Positions 30,262-40,438 of a stretch of DNA of 64,000 bases are shown here, in pieces (positions within the stretch are counted from its first letter, which is position 1; the number at the start of each line of letters is the position of its first letter). The DNA comes from Thioclava nitratireducens (lineage in GTDB: Bacteria; Pseudomonadota; Alphaproteobacteria; Rhodobacterales; Rhodobacteraceae). The DNA lies in NCBI RefSeq assembly GCF_001940525.2, contig NZ_CP019437.1, forward strand, positions 2,020,501 through 2,084,500, given 5' to 3'. The notes under the pieces are model-generated. The model had not been told where the DNA came from. It worked only from the letters and a program-made list of their open reading frames with translations, and ran no database searches. Made by a program: the position numbers and the translations under genes.

Positions 30262-30624
30262 ATGTTTCGTTGGATCACCCCCGAGAACAGTTCTGACCTT
30301 CTGCCGCAGCCGCGAAGGTCGCGGGACGATGGCCTCGCGCCGGAGACCGTTCCGTGGCCGCTGCCGGGCACGCGCGCCAGACCGGACGACACGGCCGGCC
30401 CGACCGGAGTGCGGCTTCGGAAAACGGGACCGGACCGCACATTGGAGGTCTCGGCGTTGCGCGATCTCGGCCTCTCTCCACAGGAGATCGCGCGCTATCT
30501 CGGCCTCGCGCTGCAGGAGGTCGCCAGTTTGCTGAGCGCCGATCTCGACCTCGCTGCGAGCCTCGCCAACAATATGACCCCGGTTTATCGCACCCGCGCG
30601 AACGCGATGCGCTGGGTGGGGTGA
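30262..30624 (+). CDS. Hypothetical protein with HTH-like C-terminal half
   Basis: A 120-residue protein that I do not recognise. The first 60 residues are Pro/Arg-rich and probably disordered. Residues about 65-100 (VSALRDLGLSPQEIARYLGLALQEVASLL) have the spacing of a helix-turn-helix. GAAGGAG lies eight bases before the ATG, and a perfect FNR-like palindrome lies upstream, so the gene is likely real and part of the same regulon. Confidence 0.6.
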   Translation: MFRWITPENSSDLLPQPRRSRDDGLAPETVPWPLPGTRARPDDTAGPTGVRLRKTGPDRTLEVSALRDLGLSPQEIARYLGLALQEVASLLSADLDLAASLANNMTPVYRTRANAMRWVG

Positions 30625-30718
30625 GCCGGTCCCGCGATCATCGCAGACCGTCCTCCGGAATGTGAAGGGCGGCCTGCGAAATGCCGGGACAGGACAGGGC
30701 AGGATGGGGCGGTCGCGG

Positions 30719-31687
30719 TTACCCGCGCGTCATGGTCACGGCCATCTGGCACAGGATCTCGAACATCACCGAGACGCCGAGGAAGGCGGTTGCGCCGGAA
30801 GGGTCGAAGGGCGGGGAGACCTCGACGAGATCGGCGCCTACGATATCCACCCCGTCGAGCAGACGGATCACCTGCAATGCCTGATAGGAATTCGGGCCGC
30901 CCACTTCCGGCGTGCCCGTTCCGGGCGCGAAAGCCGGGTCGATGAAGTCGATATCGTAGGAGAGATAGGTGGGCTTGGAGCCCACTATCTCGCGCGCCTC
31001 GGTCATCACATCCTCGACGCCGCGGGCGTGGAACTCCTCGATCGGGATCACGCGCACGCCTACGCTGTCGGCAAAATCGCGATCTTCGCTATCATAGGTG
31101 GAGCCGCGAATACCGATCTGCACCACGCGTTTCGGGTCGAGCAGCTCTTCTTCGATGGCACGGCGGAAGGGCGTGCCATGCGTGTACATGGTGCCGCCGA
31201 AATAGCTGTGGAAGAGGTCGGTATGGCTGTCGAAATGTACCATGCCGAGCGGCTCGGGCGTGCCCAACGCGCGCAGGATCGGCAGCGAATTGAGGTGGTC
31301 GCCGCCTGCGGTGAGCGGGCGGATTCCATGCTCGCGGACCGTCTCGAAAAACCGGGTGATCCGGTCCATCGCGTCCTGAATGTCGGCGGGGTTCGGGGAG
31401 ACATCGCCGAGATCGGCGCAGTTGACCATCTCGAAGGGGCGCACGCCGGTCGCGCCGTTCTGCGCCCGGATCATCGTCGAGAGATCGCGCAACTGGCGCG
31501 GGCCGTGGCGCGGGCCGGGACGGTTGGTGGTGCCGGAGTCCCACGGGCTGCCGATCAGACCGATCTGCACGTCGCTCAGGCGCGGATCGTCGAGCGGCAC
31601 ATGCGGCAGGCGCATGAAGGTCGGCACGCCCGCGAAGCGGGGTAGATCGAAGCCGGAAACGGGGTGGAAAAAGGGATCGCTGGACAT
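30719..31687 (-). CDS. Agmatinase/ureohydrolase family enzyme
   Basis: A 322-residue member of the arginase/agmatinase family, which cleaves guanidino compounds to urea using a binuclear metal site. Metal motifs are all present: GGDH (about residue 135), DSHTD (about 160) and SYDIDFIDP (about 242). Substrate could be agmatine, guanidinobutyrate, guanidine or a related compound. It is the last gene of a six-gene operon that begins with an ABC transporter, 13 nt after the preceding SDR. Confidence 0.88.
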   Translation of the reverse strand: MSSDPFFHPVSGFDLPRFAGVPTFMRLPHVPLDDPRLSDVQIGLIGSPWDSGTTNRPGPRHGPRQLRDLSTMIRAQNGATGVRPFEMVNCADLGDVSPNPADIQDAMDRITRFFETVREHGIRPLTAGGDHLNSLPILRALGTPEPLGMVHFDSHTDLFHSYFGGTMYTHGTPFRRAIEEELLDPKRVVQIGIRGSTYDSEDRDFADSVGVRVIPIEEFHARGVEDVMTEAREIVGSKPTYLSYDIDFIDPAFAPGTGTPEVGGPNSYQALQVIRLLDGVDIVGADLVEVSPPFDPSGATAFLGVSVMFEILCQMAVTMTRG

Positions 31688-31700
31688 GGGGTCGCTCCTG

Positions 31701-32432
31701 TCAGGTCATGACACTGCCACCGTTCACGCCGAAGCATTGACCGGTGATGAAATTGCTCTGCGGGCCCGCGAGATAGCAGGCCATCGCGGCGATATCCTCG
31801 GGCTGGCCGAACCGGGCGAGGGGCGTCGCCATGTCGATTGCCAGCTGTTCGGGGCTCATCGAGGCGGGGCTCGTCATGTCGGTCTCGATCGAGCCCGGCG
31901 CGATGGCGTTGACAAGGATTTTCGGTGCCAGTTCGCGCGCGAGTGTCCGGGTGAGCGCGATGATCCCGCCCTTAGAGGCGGTATAGGCGGACATTTCCTC
32001 GCGCCCGAGAAAACCCAGATCGCTCGCGATATTGATGATCCGGCCTTCCTCGGCCCTGCGCACGAAGGCACGGGCGGCGAGGAATGTGCCGCGCAGGTTC
32101 ACCGCGATCACGCGGTCGAACTCGTCTATCTTCGTCTCGGCAATCGGGCTTTCGCGCAGGATCCCCGCGTTGTTCACGAGGATGTCGATCCGCCCGAACC
32201 GCGACTTGACGGCGTCGAACATCCCCTCGACCTGCGCCTCGTCGGAGACGTCGGCGGGCAGGGATTCCGCCTCGGTCAGCTTTTGAAGTTCGGCGAGCGT
32301 TTCGCGCGCCTGCGCATCGTCGGGATGGCAGAACGCGACTTTCGCGCCTTGTGCCGCCAGCGCCAGCGAGATGGCGCGCCCGATCCCGCGCGAGCCGCCG
32401 GTGACCAGTGCAACTTTACCGTCGAGGCTCAT
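31701..32432 (-). CDS. SDR oxidoreductase (FabG-like)
   Basis: A 243-residue classical SDR. Cofactor motif VTGGSRGIGRAI, NNAG in DILVNNAGIL, catalytic Ser in NIASDLGF and YTASK with Tyr/Lys are all present. The ATG at 32432 overlaps the upstream SDR's stop (ATGA), so it is coupled to it. It probably oxidises or reduces an intermediate of the compound imported by the same operon; the substrate is not evident. Confidence 0.9.
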   Translation of the reverse strand: MSLDGKVALVTGGSRGIGRAISLALAAQGAKVAFCHPDDAQARETLAELQKLTEAESLPADVSDEAQVEGMFDAVKSRFGRIDILVNNAGILRESPIAETKIDEFDRVIAVNLRGTFLAARAFVRRAEEGRIINIASDLGFLGREEMSAYTASKGGIIALTRTLARELAPKILVNAIAPGSIETDMTSPASMSPEQLAIDMATPLARFGQPEDIAAMACYLAGPQSNFITGQCFGVNGGSVMT

Positions 32433-33196
32433 GACATGACCTCGCCGCGGTCGACGTTGAGCGCCTGACCGGTGATATTCGCGCCAGCCTCGGACGCGAG
32501 GAACATATACGGATCGGCCATGTCGGCGGGCACCATCAGCCCGTCGATGGCTTGCGCGGCCATGATCTCGGCCTCGACCTCGGCCTCGCTGCGCCCGCTG
32601 GACTCCGCCAGCTCCCGCAGCGAATTGGCCGCCGGCCCGGTTTTCACCCAGCCGGGGCAGATCGCGTTGACGCGGATGCCGCGAGGGCCCAGCTCCTGCG
32701 CCCATGTCCGGGTCAGCCCCAGAAGGGCGTGTTTGCTGGCGACGTAGGCCGAGAAGCCCGGTACGGCGGTGCGCGCCCAGATCGAGGCGGTGATCACGAT
32801 GCGCCCGCCCTCGGGAATGCGCGAGATCAGCGCGTCGGTCACGTTCTGCGTGCCGGTCACGTTGATCGCCACGATCCGCTCGAACATCGCGTTGCCCGTG
32901 GGATTGTCGCCGGTGAGCGGCGTGGGGCGCTCGAGCCCTGCATTGTTCACCAGCACATCGACGCGTTCGATATCGGCCAGCGCCTCGGTCACCATCTCCG
33001 CCTCGGCGATGTCGCAGCGGATCGCGCGGACCTTGCCGGGCAGGCTCTCGGCGGCCTCATAGATCGCGTCGGTCTCTGACAGAATGATCAGGTCGGCGCC
33101 TGCGCGGGCAAACCCTTCGGCGATGCCATAGCCGATCCCGCTCGATGCGCCTGTGACCAGAACGGTCTTTCCGGTGAAGTCGAATGTCACACTCAT
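32429..33196 (-). CDS. SDR oxidoreductase
   Basis: A 255-residue classical SDR with VTGASSGIGYGIA, VLVNNAG, TASIWARTAVPGFSAYVASK (Ser, Tyr, Lys) and the C-terminal ITGQALNVDRGEV. Its start overlaps the ATPase gene stop and its stop overlaps the next SDR start, both as ATGA. Two consecutive SDRs suggest two oxidation/reduction steps in one catabolic route. Confidence 0.9.
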   Translation of the reverse strand: MSVTFDFTGKTVLVTGASSGIGYGIAEGFARAGADLIILSETDAIYEAAESLPGKVRAIRCDIAEAEMVTEALADIERVDVLVNNAGLERPTPLTGDNPTGNAMFERIVAINVTGTQNVTDALISRIPEGGRIVITASIWARTAVPGFSAYVASKHALLGLTRTWAQELGPRGIRVNAICPGWVKTGPAANSLRELAESSGRSEAEVEAEIMAAQAIDGLMVPADMADPYMFLASEAGANITGQALNVDRGEVMS

Positions 33197-33987
33197 TCCT
33201 TGCCGCGTCCTTCCTCTCTCATCAGCCGCATCAGATGCCCCTCCAGGTCGGAGTAGCCTTCCAGTTTCACGGCCTTTTCCTTGTCGGCGATCCGCGCGCC
33301 CTGCTTGAATTCGGGCACGATCACCTCTTTCACCCGGCCCGGATGGCTCGAGAGAAAGACGATCTTGTCGGCGAGGAAAATCGCCTCCTCCAGATCGTGG
33401 GTGACGATCACCATCGTCGTGTTGGTCTTCTCGGCGACGTCGATCATCAGTTCCTGCATCAGCCAACGGGTCTCGGCATCGAGTGCGCCGAACGGCTCGT
33501 CCATCAGCAAGACCTCGGGGTCATTGGCGAGCGTGCGCGCGATGGCGACGCGCTGACGCATCCCGCCCGAGAGTTGCGACGGGTAGGCTTCGGCGAATTT
33601 CCCGAGGCCTACGAGATTGATGAAGCGCTCCGCGCGTTCGCGGCGCTCGGCGGCCGGGACGCCGTTGATCTGCATCCCGAACTCGACATTCTTGCGCACC
33701 GTCAGCCAGTCGAAGGAGGTATAGGCCTGAAAGACCATGCCCCGGTCGCGGCCCGGTCCCTCTACGCGACGGCCGCCGATGACGATCTCGCCGCCGCTCG
33801 GGGTCTCGAGCCCCGCGATCATGCGCAGGATCGTCGATTTCCCGCAGCCCGACGGGCCGAGAAGGACGCAGATGGAGTTGCGTTCGACGGTGAAGCCCGC
33901 GCCCTCGACGGCGACCAGCTTGCGCCCGCCCGACAGCTCGAATTCCTTCGTGATTTCGCGGATTTCCAATGCGGTTTCGGCAGCCAT
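33193..33987 (-). CDS. ABC transporter ATP-binding protein (TauB/SsuB-like)
   Basis: A 264-residue ATPase. Walker A is GPSGCGKS, Q-loop in VFQAYTSFDWLTV, signature LSGGMRQRVAIA, Walker B LLMDEPFGALD, H-loop VTHDLEEA. This type drives uptake of sulfonates, nitrate, pyrimidines or similar small molecules. Located between the permease (2-nt gap) and the SDR (overlap). Confidence 0.93.
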   Translation of the reverse strand: MAAETALEIREITKEFELSGGRKLVAVEGAGFTVERNSICVLLGPSGCGKSTILRMIAGLETPSGGEIVIGGRRVEGPGRDRGMVFQAYTSFDWLTVRKNVEFGMQINGVPAAERRERAERFINLVGLGKFAEAYPSQLSGGMRQRVAIARTLANDPEVLLMDEPFGALDAETRWLMQELMIDVAEKTNTTMVIVTHDLEEAIFLADKIVFLSSHPGRVKEVIVPEFKQGARIADKEKAVKLEGYSDLEGHLMRLMREEGRGKE

Positions 33988-33989
33988 GC

Positions 33990-34790
33990 TCAGCTCTTTC
34001 TCAGATAAGGGAAGGCCCAGCGATGCAGGGCGGAGAAGGCGAGGTCGAACAGCAGGCCCAGCACCCCGATCACGATGATCCCCGACAGGATTTCATCGGT
34101 CTTCAGGAAACGTCGCGCGCGCATCATCATCGCGCCGATGCCGGTGGTGGAGGCGACGATCTCGGCGATCACCAGATAGGTCCAGGTCATCGCCAGCATC
34201 TGGCGCATCGCGGTCACGATATCGGGCAGAACGGCGGGGAAGATCACGCGAGCCACGACCTTGCGGCGCGGTGCGCCTAGCGTGAGGGCAGTCTCGACGA
34301 GTTCCTCGCGGACGTTCTTGGTGTGATCCATGATCAGCGTGATCAGGAAGAAGATCACCCCGAGGAACAGCAGCGCCAGTTTAGGGGCCTCGCCGGTGCC
34401 GAACCACATTAGCAGGATCGGGATGAAGGACGGCGCGGGCAGATAGCGCCAGGCGGAGACGAAGGGGGCGAAGAACGCCTCGATCGCGGGGAAGGAGCCC
34501 ATCATCACGCCCAGCGGCACCGCCACGGCGCTGGCCAGCGCGAAGGCGATCAGCACGCGGCTGATGGAGATCAGGACATCGCTGCTGAAGCCGCGACTGA
34601 AGAACAGATCGAAGGTTGTCGCGAAGACCTGATGCGGGGCTGGGACGAGAAGCGGGTTCACCAGACCGCTGGCCGAGGCGACGATCCAGATGCCGAAGAA
34701 CAGCACCCAGACGGCGAGCGCGGAAAGCAGCTTCTGACGGCGGTTCACGGGCTTGCGCAGCTGGAGAAAGGGAGTGGGTCGGGCGCTCAA
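33990..34790 (-). CDS. ABC transporter permease (TauC/SsuC-like)
   Basis: A 266-residue inner-membrane permease with about six helices. The EAA loop is EELVETALTLGAPRRKVVARVIFPAVLPDI, which contacts the ATPase. Matches the nitrate/taurine permease family. Its stop is 2 nt from the ATPase start. Confidence 0.92.
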   Translation of the reverse strand: MSARPTPFLQLRKPVNRRQKLLSALAVWVLFFGIWIVASASGLVNPLLVPAPHQVFATTFDLFFSRGFSSDVLISISRVLIAFALASAVAVPLGVMMGSFPAIEAFFAPFVSAWRYLPAPSFIPILLMWFGTGEAPKLALLFLGVIFFLITLIMDHTKNVREELVETALTLGAPRRKVVARVIFPAVLPDIVTAMRQMLAMTWTYLVIAEIVASTTGIGAMMMRARRFLKTDEILSGIIVIGVLGLLFDLAFSALHRWAFPYLRKS

Positions 34791-34848
34791 GGCAGATGCT
34801 CCGGCTTGGGGGAAGGGAAGCGCCGGGACGTGGCGCTTCCCGCGTGTC

Positions 34849-35910
34849 TTAGTGTGCGGTCAGGCTCTGGCGGTAGCCGGACTTGACCAGATCGCCCATC
34901 AGCGAGCAGTCGACGCCCTTCGACGCATCGACCTTGTTTTCCATCAGGCCGAGTTTGATCCACCAGTCATTGGTCATCGCGATCGAGTCGACCATCGAGC
35001 CGTTGGCCATGCCAAGCGGGCCTTCGCCGTCGAGCACGCCGCAGAGCCGGGCAGACTCGTCGAAATCCATCATGTAGATGCCGCCCTCGAAGGACTTGCC
35101 GTTGGTGCCGATAACGTAGCCGACATCCTCGGCGGGCCATTGCAGGAAGGAGGCGATCATCTTGTTGGCCTCTTCGGTATGCTGGTTCCAGTAGGCCAGA
35201 CCATCCCAGCGCGCCTTCAGTACCGCCAGCGCCGCCTCGCGGTTATCGGCGATGAACTTCTTGTTCATGTAGAGCGCGTCCATGAAGATCCCGGTCTTGA
35301 GCATTTCCGGATCGGAGGTGTCGACGATGGAGCGCGCGCCCGGTTTCGCCTCGAGCACCTTGGAAATCCACGGCTCGTACATGTAGGCGGCGGACAGGTC
35401 GCCCGACATCATCGGACCGACGGCTTCATCGGCGTTGAGGTTCACCCATTCCACCTGATCGGGAGTGATGCCCTCGGAATCGAGCCAGATCCCCATCAGC
35501 AGCTGGCCGATATAGGCCTGCGGGGCCGCGACCTTCTTGCCCGGCAGGTCGGCGGGCTCGGTGTCCGGTGCGAGGATGACGTGATCGACCCCGTAGGAGG
35601 GGTTGAGCTGAGCCACGTTCACCACGTCGGTGCCGCGATCCACGACCAGCGGCGTGTAATCGGCGGTGCAACCATAGACGTCGATCTGACCCGCGGCGAG
35701 GGCGGCATGCCCGCCCAGCGGATCTTCGAAGATCGTGATGTTGAGATCGTAATCGGGGATCAGGTTCTGCTCCTTGGCGACTTCGAGCATGGCATAGCCC
35801 GGCCAAGAGACGCAGACCCCGACATTGACGGTTTCAGCGGCGGCAGCGGAGAGGCTGCCCGCGGAGAGGGCGACCGCGGAGGCGGCGGCGATTTTGAGAA
35901 CGGAGCGCAT
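34849..35910 (-). CDS. ABC transporter periplasmic substrate-binding protein (SsuA/NMT1-like)
   Basis: A 353-residue exported binding protein. The signal peptide ends near SAAAAETVNV. The body fits the SsuA/THI5-like two-lobe fold (VGVCVSWPGYAMLEVAKEQNL, then LAAGQIDVYGCTADYTPLV). It is the first gene of the leftward transporter/SDR/ureohydrolase operon, and is divergent from the TetR gene across an AT-rich operator region. Ligand unknown; the operon suggests a guanidino or amine compound. Confidence 0.9.
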   Translation of the reverse strand: MRSVLKIAAASAVALSAGSLSAAAAETVNVGVCVSWPGYAMLEVAKEQNLIPDYDLNITIFEDPLGGHAALAAGQIDVYGCTADYTPLVVDRGTDVVNVAQLNPSYGVDHVILAPDTEPADLPGKKVAAPQAYIGQLLMGIWLDSEGITPDQVEWVNLNADEAVGPMMSGDLSAAYMYEPWISKVLEAKPGARSIVDTSDPEMLKTGIFMDALYMNKKFIADNREAALAVLKARWDGLAYWNQHTEEANKMIASFLQWPAEDVGYVIGTNGKSFEGGIYMMDFDESARLCGVLDGEGPLGMANGSMVDSIAMTNDWWIKLGLMENKVDASKGVDCSLMGDLVKSGYRQSLTAH

Positions 35911-35957
35911 AAGCGGACCTCGCTGTTGGTATGGATTCTTGATCTTGTGAAGAAAAC

Positions 35958-35988
35958 TTTATGAGATAAAAACTTTTATGCAATAAAA
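35958..35988. promoter_or_regulatory. Twin palindromes TTTAT-N3-ATAAA, likely TetR operator
   Basis: Two copies (35958-35970; 35975-35987, the second extended to TTTTAT-GCA-ATAAAA at 35974-35988) lie 17 nt apart in an AT-rich island between the divergent transporter and TetR genes. They are the probable binding sites of the TetR regulator encoded at 36050. Confidence 0.75.
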
Positions 35989-36049
35989 ATTTTGTCTTGA
36001 CCAAAAACGAGCCATCGCAGACAACTGTTCGCAACCCTAGGAGGACCTT

Positions 36050-36682
36050 GTGAGCAACCTGCGCGCCCAACAAAAACAAGACCGTCGCAACCGCATCGTG
36101 ACATCGGCCAAAGAGCTTTTTCGCGAAAAGGGCTATGACAAGACGACGATCGAGGCGATCGCGGTCGCCGCGGGCGTCTCGGGGGTGACTGTCCACAACT
36201 ACTACGGAACCAAGGCGGGGGTGCTGCTCGCGCTGGTCATCGAGAGCGACAAGCAGCTCTTGGAACGGCTCGACGCCAGGTTGCCCGGGAAAGAGGCCGA
36301 TCTCGTCGAGCTGACGCTCGCCTTCGCGCATGAGATCATGGAACACGCGATGCAGACGCTGGAGAAGGAAATCTGGCGTCAGGTCATCGCTGCGGTCACG
36401 ATCGAGGCGGGCACGCAGCTGTCCAAGGCCTATTTCAAGCTCGACGAACAGCTTGCCTCGGTGCTGGTGCGCCGGATCGAGGCGATGCAGCGGGACGGCC
36501 GGCTCAGTGCCGATCTCAACCCGCTCCACTTGGGCCGCGCGCTGTTCCAGCTGCAGAACGCCCGTTTCATCCAGTTCATTTCCACCGACGCCGCGCGCCG
36601 GGACGATATCGAGACCTGGCTGCGCAACGATATCGTGGCGCTGTTCTCGGTGACGCTCCCGGTGTCCGCCGATCCTTCCTGA
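36050..36682 (+). CDS. TetR-family transcriptional regulator
   Basis: A 210-residue regulator with an N-terminal TetR HTH (RIVTSAKELFREKGYDKTTIEAIAVAAGVSGVTVHNYYGTKAGVL, split over residues 15-60) and a helical ligand domain. It starts with GTG after AGGAGG. Divergent from the transporter operon with twin operator-like palindromes between. The deacetylase-fold gene follows 12 nt after its stop. It probably controls both directions in response to the imported compound. Confidence 0.9.
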   Translation: MSNLRAQQKQDRRNRIVTSAKELFREKGYDKTTIEAIAVAAGVSGVTVHNYYGTKAGVLLALVIESDKQLLERLDARLPGKEADLVELTLAFAHEIMEHAMQTLEKEIWRQVIAAVTIEAGTQLSKAYFKLDEQLASVLVRRIEAMQRDGRLSADLNPLHLGRALFQLQNARFIQFISTDAARRDDIETWLRNDIVALFSVTLPVSADPS

Positions 36683-36694
36683 GCGGAGAGTGAC

Positions 36695-37555
36695 ATGTTT
36701 CTCAACCCGATCACCTGGCCCGAGGGCAAGCGCTGCGCCGCCTGCGTGACCTTCGATATCGACGCGGATTCGTTGATCCGCACCGCCCGTCCTGACGATG
36801 CCGAGCTGCGCCTGCAGCCGATTTCGATGGGTCGCTACGGGCCGACGGTCGCGGTGCCGCGCATCCTCGAGACCTATCGCCGTCTGGGCCTCACGCAGAC
36901 CTTCTTCATGCCCGCCTGGGTGATGCAGAATTATCCCGCGACGGTCGAGGCGATCCTGAAGGCAGGGCACGAAATCGGGCACCATTCGTGGATGCACGAA
37001 GACCCCATGGAACATTCCGACGAACGCGAGGCGGAGCTGTTCGAGCGCGCGCTGGAGGTTCATGTCTCGATGACGGGCCGCAAGCCGCGCGGCTATCGCG
37101 CGCCGGTCTATTCCTTCACGCCCGCGATGCTGAACCGGTTGATCGAGCACGGGTTTCTCTATGACAGCTCGATGATGGCCGACGAGTTGCCCTACCGCGT
37201 CGAAACCCCGAAAGGCAGCCTGATCGAGATGCCGCCGCATTGGGGCACCGATGACTGGCCGCCCTTCGCGCATTTCGGCGAGATCGACTACCTGATGCCG
37301 ATCCGTGCGCCCTCCGATGGCATCCGCGCCTTCGCCGAGGAGTTCGACGCGATGCACGAGGCGGGCGGGTTCTGGATGCCGGTGCTCCACCCGTTCCTGA
37401 CGGGCCGGTTGGCGCGCTGGCGCGAGATGGAACGGCTGCTGGAACGCGCCGTGGCGACGGGCGACGTCTGGTTCGCACCGATGGAAGAGATCGCCAGCCA
37501 TGCGAAAGCTACGGAGGCGACGCTTCGCCACGAACGGATCGGCGTCGAGACGTAA
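36695..37555 (+). CDS. Polysaccharide deacetylase-fold hydrolase
   Basis: A 286-residue NodB-homology enzyme. The first catalytic motif is VTFDIDADS, the metal His pair is in HEIGHHSWMHE, a RAPVYSF motif follows, and a closing HPFLTGR His is present. Related enzymes hydrolyse C-N bonds of small molecules (PuuE-type allantoinase) as well as sugar N-acetyl groups. In this amide/amine context a small-molecule hydrolase is more likely than cell-wall deacetylation, but this is inference. Co-transcribed with the TetR gene. Confidence 0.85.
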   Translation: MFLNPITWPEGKRCAACVTFDIDADSLIRTARPDDAELRLQPISMGRYGPTVAVPRILETYRRLGLTQTFFMPAWVMQNYPATVEAILKAGHEIGHHSWMHEDPMEHSDEREAELFERALEVHVSMTGRKPRGYRAPVYSFTPAMLNRLIEHGFLYDSSMMADELPYRVETPKGSLIEMPPHWGTDDWPPFAHFGEIDYLMPIRAPSDGIRAFAEEFDAMHEAGGFWMPVLHPFLTGRLARWREMERLLERAVATGDVWFAPMEEIASHAKATEATLRHERIGVET

Positions 37556-37595
37556 AGCCGCTTCGGGAACGAAGGCCACCGATCTGCCAAATAGA

Positions 37596-37630
37596 ACACC
37601 GCGGCGCCGAACAGCGCCGCGGTGTTTTCG
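37596..37630. terminator. Strong bidirectional rho-independent terminator
   Basis: A 12-bp perfect stem (37596-37607 with 37614-37625) with a 6-nt loop, followed by TTTTC on the plus strand and by a T run on the minus strand. It separates the TetR/deacetylase operon from the leftward amide operon that ends at 37653. Confidence 0.9.
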
Positions 37631-37652
37631 TTTATCTGTTGGCTGTTCGCGC

Positions 37653-39472
<1,820 letters not shown>

Positions 39473-39476
<4 letters not shown>

Positions 39477-40432
39477 TCGAACACGTTTCTCGGGAAGTAG
39501 AAGCTGACGACCCAGTTGGGCATATCGACGATCTCGGAGATGCGCAGATCGCCACAGGTCGAAACCAGCATATAGGCGTCGACCGCCGACATGCCGCGCT
39601 GTGCGCACAGAAGGTCGATCATGCCCGAGACCGCATCGCGCGCGCCCGACATCAGGTCCGGGCCGATGCCCGTCGTGACCTCGTAGCCCGCCGTGTCGAG
39701 GTGGCGCGTGACCGGCCCCGGCGTGGTGAATCGCGGGAATTTCAGCGTCTCGTTCTTGATCAGGTCGAAGCTGAGCACGCAGTTCATCGGGCTTTCGATC
39801 GCGGTGCCGCAGACCTCGCCATCGCCTTGGGCGGCATGGGTGTCGCCCACGGAGAACAGCGCGCCCTCGACCTCGACCGGCAGGTAGAGCGTGGTGCCCG
39901 CCGCCAGATCGCGAATGTCGAGATTCCCGCCCACGCGGCGCGGCGGGACGATGGAATGCGGGCCGGCTTCTGCCGGGGCGACGCCGATCGTGCCGCAAAA
40001 CGGTTTGAGACCCACCTTGCCTTCGCTGCCCCAAAGCGCCTTGTCGGGCGAGGCAGCGTCGTATTTCCAGATCGTCAGCGCCGGATCCTCGAACTGATCC
40101 GCCAGCAGGCCGAAGCCCGGAATGTTGGCGGTCCAACCCCAGGCGGAGCCTTCCTGCTCGCGCGGGGTGAAGCTGTCGATGGTGACCTTTAGCACGTCAC
40201 CGGGTTTCGCGCCTTCGACATAGATCGGGCCGGAGACCGGGTTGATCTTGCCGAAATCGAGCGTCTTGACGTCTTCCACGGTCGAGGACGGTCCGAGCTG
40301 TCCGGCCGAGCTGTCGTGGCAATGGAATTCGATGGTCGATCCCGGGGCCACCGTCTCGGCCGGGACAAGCGAGTTGTCCCAGCCGAAATGGTGCTGTGCG
40401 CCGTGGATCGTATAGTCACAGGCTTTGCACAT
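39473..40432 (-). CDS. Acetamidase/formamidase family amidase
   Basis: A 319-residue enzyme of the FmdA family, which hydrolyses formamide or short amides to the acid and ammonia. Typical segments: FHCHDSSAGQL, PGDVLKVTIDSF, FCGTIGVAP and the later GDTHAAQGDGEVCGTAIE block that lines the metal site. It lies between the transporter's binding protein and fused ATPase, so its substrate or product is tied to the imported compound. The amide-sensing AmiC at the head of the operon supports this. Confidence 0.92.
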
Positions 40433-40438
40433 GCGCGC

